Both the position numbers and the translations under genes were made by a program. A stretch of DNA of 64,000 bases, from assembly GCF_003265705.1 (NCBI RefSeq), contig NW_020312935.1, positions 5,258,386 through 5,322,385 of the forward strand. Direction: 5' to 3'. Source of the stretch: Callorhinus ursinus (Eukaryota; Chordata; Mammalia; Carnivora; Otariidae). Positions 58,611-64,000 of the stretch are shown one piece after another. Under the pieces are notes generated by a model. It did no database searches, was not told where the DNA came from, and saw only the letters and a program-made list of their open reading frames with translations. Within the stretch, counting starts at the first letter, position 1; every line of letters begins with the position of its first letter.

Positions 58611-58672
58611 TAGCATTTTTAGCAATGGGGAAACACACAGTATCCTAAAATAAAATTATGAAATAATTTTAT

Positions 58673-58770
58673 TTTTTTAAAGATTTAAAGTAAGCCTCAA
58701 CGTAGGGCTCAAACTTCCAATCTGAGATAAAGAATCACCTGCTCTACCAACGAGCCAGCCAGGTGCCCCA
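58673..58770 (-). mobile_element. Old short-type CAN-SINE, diverged
   Basis: Ends gagccagccaggtgcccc. Confidence 0.85.
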
Positions 58771-58793
58771 CGAAATATTTTTCAAATTAGAAG

Positions 58794-59002
58794 GGGTGCG
58801 TGGGTGGCTCAGTCGGTTAAGTGTCTGCCTTTGGCTCAGGACGTGATCCTGGGGTCCTGGGGGATCCTGGAATTGAGCCCCATGTCAGCGGGCTCTCTGC
58901 TCAGCAAGGAATCTGCTTCTGCCTCTCACTCTGCCCCTCCCCCCATGCTTGCGTGACCAAAGCGTGCTCGCGCACTGTCTCAAATAAATTAAAAAGAAAA
59001 AA
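58794..59002 (+). mobile_element. CAN-SINE, diverged
   Basis: Head ggggtgcgtgggtggctcag; contains small internal insertions. Confidence 0.93.
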
Positions 59003-59339
59003 AGAAGCTGACAATTTCAGTCTTCCCATCCCAATTGCTCCTTGCTGCACTCCTCCCACTCCAACTGCAAACAGCATTCATGAGCAGCTCCACAGGCAGC
59101 CCCACCCAGGTACACTGCACAGTGGCAAGCAAGAAAACGCCACAGAACTGCCTTTCCTAGCAAAGGGCACTTTGGTCTAGTCACTGTTTGCAGAGCAGTG
59201 TTTGCTTTAACACAGAAGCAGGGAGAGTGAGGAAACTGGTTTGGCTGGTTTACTGGGTGGGAAGGAACATGGGGAAAAGTTTGAACCAAAGGTAAAACAC
59301 AAGGTAGAGGCTCAAACAGAAGGCACTAAATAGTCCAGC

Positions 59340-59490
59340 GGCTTTAATATTGAGCACCTGGTACTATTATGCCCATTTTACAGATGAGGAAACTAAGGCT
59401 TAGAGGGTAAAGTCCTTGGCCAACATCCCCTCAGCCGGCAAGGGGCATTCCCTAGGTTTCAATCTAGGCAGTCTGACTCAAGAACCTTCT
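59340..59490 (-). mobile_element. MIR
   Basis: cccattttacagatgaggaa and tttcaatctaggcagtctg. Confidence 0.82.
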
Positions 59491-60049
59491 AAATGATGGA
59501 AATGTGCCTGGGGTCGGGCAGGGGGTGGGGGTGGGGATTGGAGGTAGATGAGAGGAAGGAAAGGGAAGAGGAAATGTGCAAAAAGAGGGTAGCTAAAGCC
59601 CTCCCAACAGTAGCAAACATGAGCTGAGAGGTATAAAAGGTAAACTTAAATTAGCAAGAAGAGAGACAGAGATGGAGAAAGGAAGGCTACCAGGAGGGTT
59701 TCTTTGGACCAAAGATAAAAAACACTTAAAAATGACTGCCTTTCCCCTTCCAGATTCAGGTTTGAGGGCTCCCACCTCTGTGCTCTGGCTCTGACAGGGA
59801 AGCATTCAGCACACTGTATCCCTGGGACACACTTATCAAGGTAGCCCAGCTTCCAGGACCACTGAAGGGGCGTGCAACCCTCACATGAGTCTTAGAAAGT
59901 TCACAGACTCACCTCCATTTCATCAACATCTAGGGCTGGCCTAAGGCCAAAGAGTTTGAGAGAGGAAAAAAAAAAAAAGAGAGAGAGAGAAAATGTATAA
60001 GGGATAATAAATATTTATTAATTCATTCATTTGTTTAAAATATCTGAGT

Positions 60050-60230
60050 GCCTACTCTCTGTCCCTAAGAAACATGAGACACCATCTAATGAATCTTTCC
60101 TGTTTCTTTACATCCATCTCACTTGCTTTATGCTCAGCTCACATCTGCTTTATTCATTACTGTAACCCCAGAGGCAAGCCCAGTGCTGGCACTCTTATTT
60201 GTTGCCTAGCCAAATAAACGAACATACACA
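60050..60230 (+). mobile_element. L2-like fragment
   Basis: ttcattactgtaaccccag and agcccagtgctggcactc. Confidence 0.5.
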
Positions 60231-60362
60231 TTTAAGTCTCACAACAAACCACTAAGTATTATTGCCTCCCCCCATTCACAGATGGGGGAACCGAGGTTCA
60301 CTGAAGTAAAGTGATTTACCTAAGGTCACACAGCTAGGAGCTGAAAGGCAAACCTGGATTTT
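60231..60362 (-). mobile_element. MIR (host of the three-SINE nest)
   Basis: taaggtcacacagctaggag and gatgggggaaccgagg. Confidence 0.82.
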
Positions 60363-60390
60363 CTTTTTTTTAAGATTTTATTTACTTGTG

Positions 60391-60755
60391 GGGCGCCTGG
60401 GTGGCTCAGTCGTTAAGCGTCTGCCTTCGGCTCAGGTCCTGGGATCGAGCCCCACATCAGGCTCCCTGCTTTGGCCGGAAGCCTGCTTCTCCCTCTCCCA
60501 CTCCCCCTGCTTGTGTTCCCTCTCTGTCAAATAAATAAATAAGGGCGCCTGGGTGGCTCGGTTGGTTGAGCGACTGCCTTCGGCTCAGGTCATGATCCTG
60601 GAGTCCCGGGATCGAGTCCCGCATCGGGCTCCCTGCTGCTCAGCAGGGAGTCTGCTTCTCCCTCTGACTCTCGCCCCTCTCATGTGCTCTCTCTCTCTCA
60701 TTCTCGCTCTCTCAAATAAATAAAATCTTTAAAAAATAAATAATAAAATCTTAAA
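60391..60755 (+). mobile_element. CAN-SINE (middle of nest), subfamily A
   Basis: Forward SINE in the tail of the outer one; its own tail is split by the innermost copy. Confidence 0.9.
60543..60737 (+). mobile_element. CAN-SINE (innermost), subfamily B
   Basis: Head ggcgcctgggtggctcgg, near-consensus body and aaataaataaaatc tail. Confidence 0.93.
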
Positions 60756-60926
60756 AAAAAAAGATTTTACTTACTTGAGAGATGGGGTGTGGGGGAGAGA
60801 GAACAAGTAGGGGGAGGGGCAGAGGAACAAGCAGACTTCCGGCCAAGCCAGGCTAAATCCCACCCCTGGGATCATGACCTCAGCTTCAAGTCAGACACTT
60901 AACCAACTGAGCCACCCAGGCGTCCC

Positions 60927-62135
60927 AAACCTGGATCTTTCATGTGCTTACTCACACTATCCTGACCAAGAATACAGACTTCATTCCCCTCCTTGAAAGC
61001 CCAAAGTCCTGAAAGGAGATGGGAGTTGAGGCAGAGTGGAAACCCAGAAAGTCTGAACTGTGACAGGTGCCTCTCGGGGATTTTAGGGTTTTGGCAGCTC
61101 CTGGGAGATGTGATAGCTGATTGCTTCCGCGTCTGGCTTATCTGGGGCTACGCTTAGAAGGGAATGTGTAACAGACACCAAGGTGAGCATTTCAGAAGAA
61201 AAGACTCATCCAATATAAAGCCCCGGAGAGCAAACAGGGATTTCCACAACCACCTGGCAGAGGCAGGGCAGGTCCGGCAGGCCTCACGGGGGAACAGCAG
61301 GCAGACTTCCTCACATAGGACGCACGTAAGGAAGCCTCAGCTTCTCACAGACACAAAAACAAGAACAGGAGGACCCAGGTCTCCTCCCTCAGTGAGCGCA
61401 GCACCAAGCCTTATCACAGAAGTGAGTAATGAGGAAGTGAGTCTGAGGGGCAGGAGAGGGAATCTGATCATGTAAAGGAGATCCCAAAGCAGGTTTCTGT
61501 ATTTGTTTTTTTTAAGCCCAGTTTAATTAGGAGGTCTGCACACTGTTTCTACCACCTTTCAGCACAACTTGTAGAAAGGGGAAATGGATGTATTTAATCC
61601 ACACAAGTGGGTGCTTGTGAGCTATCCATCAAGGTCAATCCATCAAGCAGCCAGACCTCAAACCCAAAACATAAACCCTGTTTGCCCAAACCAGGTGGTA
61701 GAGGAAGCAAAGCAATGAAGCCATCAGTTTAAAAGCCTACCTGCTTTTCCCCCCCCCCCCCACCCCCCACTCCCCCCACACCTCAATCAACTTAAAGCGG
61801 AGGGCACTATGATGATACTTCTTAGATCCCAAACTGTCTAAAAGCCTGGGTTTCATAAACCAGTTTGGGCTAGGAAAAAGAAAAATAATCAGAAATTCTA
61901 GAGAACCGGTTTATAGTGACTTGTTTTTTAAAACATTCTCCATTTTAGAACCTGGAGAGAAACCAATAAAATCAATACAAGGCTCCGACTGTGGGGTCAA
62001 CCATCTCACAGAGCACAACAATCATCCCAGCAAACCACCCCAGGGTCCCCTGAGTTTGGTCAAACCCTATTTGTGACACTCTTTGGCCAATGGTGGACAA
62101 AAAGTAACAGGTTCCTTGTTTTCAAACTCCCGTGA
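60927..62135. other. Single-copy intron 2 DNA
   Basis: Contains the poly-C tract at 61749; nothing else recognised. Confidence 0.55.
61749..61782. repeat. Poly-C tract
   Basis: Several C runs separated by single A or T bases. Confidence 0.97.
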
Positions 62136-62334
62136 GGGGCACCTGGGTGGCTCAGTCGGTTAAGCGTCTGCCTTCGGCTCAGGTCATGATCCCAGAGTCC
62201 TGGGATCGAGCCCCGCATCGGGCTCCTCGGCGGGAAGCCTACTTCTCCCTCCCCACATTCCCCTGCTTGTGTTCCCTCTCTCACTGTGTCTCTCTTTGTC
62301 AAATAAATAAATAAATCTTTTTTAAAATAATAAA
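62136..62334 (+). mobile_element. CAN-SINE, subfamily A
   Basis: Near-consensus copy with a slightly shortened middle. Confidence 0.95.
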
Positions 62335-62586
62335 TAAACCTGGTGCTAATGTCACATTCCCTCCATTTCCTTGGAGGGCCCAAAGAGTGAGGCCACCACC
62401 CTAACTCCCAGCTGCCTTTTTAAAATCACAAAGCCAGTTCTCTGAGGTCGCATGTGATTTTACCAGAAGGGCACGCCTATCTTGGAGTAATCGGCTAATT
62501 CTACACTGGATTGGTAGGAAAGCCCAAAACGGTGAAAGGTCAGAAAATTTGTTGAGTGGGGTGGGTCTTGGATAGAAAGAAACTGA

Positions 62587-62791
62587 GGGGCGCCTGGGTG
62601 GCTCAGTTGGTTAAGCGACTGCCTTCAGCTCAGGTCATGATCTCAGGGTCCTGGGATCGAGCCCCGCATCGGGCTCCCCGCTCCGCGGGAAGCCTGCTTC
62701 TCCCTCTGACCCTCGCCCTGCTTGTGTTCCCTCTCTCGCTGTCTCTCTCTCTCTGTCAATTAAATAAATAAATAAAATTAAAAAAAAAAAA
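62587..62791 (+). mobile_element. CAN-SINE, A/B mosaic
   Basis: Duplication aaagaaactga; B-type head (gcgactgcc) joined to an A-type middle (ctccgcgggaagcctgc). Confidence 0.95.
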
Positions 62792-63339
62792 GAAACTGAA
62801 ACCAGCCACCCGACCGAGGACTGAGAGCTCGAAGAGGCGGCCCCTCCCACCAGGATCACCAGCCACAGACCCCCTGGCACTTCCCCCTAGTCTGACCCAT
62901 CACCACCACCTCCTCTCCTCAGGCTCCTGCCACATCAACATCTCTGCTCTCTCAGGCACACAGTGAAGACAACACCTGCTTCACAACGGACACTAATTCT
63001 CCCAAACGCCATCCTTCTTTCTTTTTGAGATTATTGAGAAGGGGAGAGAACCAGAGAAAGACCAGCAGCTGTGTTTCAGTTTCCTCCCCTGCAAAATCGA
63101 CAAACAATGGTGCCTACCCTCATAAAGCAAAATTAGGTAAAAGGAAACACTCGCCCCAGAGTCTGGTTCAAAAGGAATAGGTGCCGCTATTAATAATAAT
63201 GGTAATATTTATGTTATGTAATAATATTATTGGTCAGACCAAGAGTTTTGGGGGGGGGCAGGGCGGGAGCAATAAAAGCCAGATTAACCCACATTTGGAG
63301 CTACCAAATGTCCTGGTGCAAGAAAACAAAGTGACAGGC
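62792..63339. other. Single-copy intron 2 DNA
   Basis: Nothing recognised. Confidence 0.5.
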
Positions 63340-63670
63340 GCTTGTCTGGGACACCCCATGCTAACACTCACTCACACTCCCAGTTTCTAACCCCTGCCTC
63401 CATCTTCAAGGCTAGGTCAACTTTGCCTCCTCCAAGAAGCCAGTCCTCACTGCCCACTGATAGCCATCAAAACATGCCATGCCACCCACATTCTTTGGCA
63501 TCTAAATGCCCATGTCCCACAGTGCCCTCTAAGTGGGTCCTGGGACATTCTCCATAATCTGCTGGAATGTGACATACTAACAGCAGGCTGGAGTGTCCCT
63601 GTATCTCTTCAATTCATTCCTGGGTGCCCAGCACAGGGCTGGGCAGAATATCAACCATTGACTAATGGTG
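63340..63670 (+). mobile_element. L2-like fragment
   Basis: ctccaagaagccagtcctca and ttcctgggtgcccagcac. Confidence 0.55.
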
Positions 63671-64000
63671 GATGCACTGGAAAAATCAGACAAACACTTC
63701 CTTTCTGACTCAATAGAGAGTGCCACACAACACAGGCCCCAGAAAAGCAAATATGTTTAATCAATGAAGCTGCAGTTTCTGTTTAAAAAAGAAAAAAATG
63801 CCGCCCACTGTTGGAACAACTTCCAAAATTCAAACAATCTTCACACAACAGCATGCTGCAGTTTTCACGTGATCGAAGACTGGAAGAAGAAATGCAGTGA
63901 ATTTCCTCTGGGAATCGTGGGTGATTTCTCACTTGAAAAAGTGTTTTATAGTTATGATACTCGCCCCATCAACTAAAATCAAGAGGAAGAAGTCGTTTGG
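63671..64000. other. Single-copy intron 2 DNA, window end
   Basis: Nothing recognised; intron 2 continues beyond the window. Confidence 0.55.

Larger units (their letters stand above)
60363..60926 (-). mobile_element. CAN-SINE (outermost of a three-SINE nest)
   Basis: Reverse SINE split at gattttatttacttg; outer flanks acctggattttc / acctggatctttc. Confidence 0.92.
16358..64000 (-). other. CDH1: CDH1 intron 2, partial (runs off the window)
   Basis: At least 47.6 kb of intron 2, which is also the giant intron (about 60 kb) in human CDH1. I found no exon-2-like sequence (the expected CHPGFDAESYTF region) in the window, so exons 1-2 and the promoter must lie beyond 64000. The intron is filled with SINEs, L1, MIR and L2 fragments separated by single-copy DNA. 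Intron 2 is known to carry regulatory elements and alternative promoters in other mammals; none can be proved here. Confidence 0.9.

Noticed and set aside
742..62791. Regularly repeated units suggesting a CRISPR-like array
   Set aside because: The repeats are dispersed SINEs in both orientations with target duplications in a mammalian genome.
16358..64000. A hidden CDH1 exon 2 or second gene in intron 2
   Set aside because: No open frame resembles the exon 2 peptide, and no multi-exon pattern with splice sites was recognised.

Overview
The window is nuclear DNA from a mammal of the order Carnivora, most likely an arctoid (seal, bear or weasel group). The main evidence is about 63 tRNA-derived carnivore SINEs (CAN-SINE/SINEC). 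They have the 5-prime gcgcctgggtggctcag head and the (aaataa)n-aatctt tail, and their subfamily sequences look arctoid rather than dog- or cat-like. The species call is an inference from SINE type; I ran no search.

The only protein-coding gene I can support is CDH1 (E-cadherin), on the minus strand. Nine consecutive coding exons are present: exon 11 (363-508), 10 (4648-4892), 9 (6121-6303), 8 (8494-8622), 7 (8884-9059), 6 (10804-10948), 5 (11711-11866), 4 (11995-12138) and 3 (16137-16357). All have AG/GT boundaries and join in frame with no stop. Eight have exactly the length I recall for the human exon; exon 3 is 3 bp shorter. Together they encode most of the prodomain, the RQKR furin site, EC1-EC3 and most of EC4. 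Exons 12-16 lie beyond position 1. Exons 1-2 lie beyond position 64000, because the giant intron 2 fills everything from 16358 to the end and runs off the window.

Intron 3 carries the most distinctive non-CDH1 feature: a broken, intronless, 5-prime-truncated retrocopy of KLF4 (about 12956-14513, plus strand, antisense to CDH1). It contains the end of the coding region and much of the 3-prime UTR, and is itself split by a SINE with a clean target-site duplication. KLF4 is a known activator of CDH1 transcription, so the location is notable, though it may be coincidence.

The remainder is intronic repeat landscape: CAN-SINEs (many nested or in inverted pairs), L1 3-prime fragments, older MIR, L2, MER20 and MER5-like elements, CA microsatellites, poly-C tracts, one 100-N assembly gap at 20478-20577, a recent 99-bp-period tandem duplication at 38285-38469, and a possible second 3-prime-UTR retrocopy at 37746-38115. 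Between repeats are single-copy stretches in which I recognise no gene. Intron 2 of CDH1 is known in other mammals to hold regulatory elements; one motif cluster (44888-45030) is flagged as a candidate. I found no RNA genes, CRISPR arrays, intact mobile-element ORFs or new biological system.
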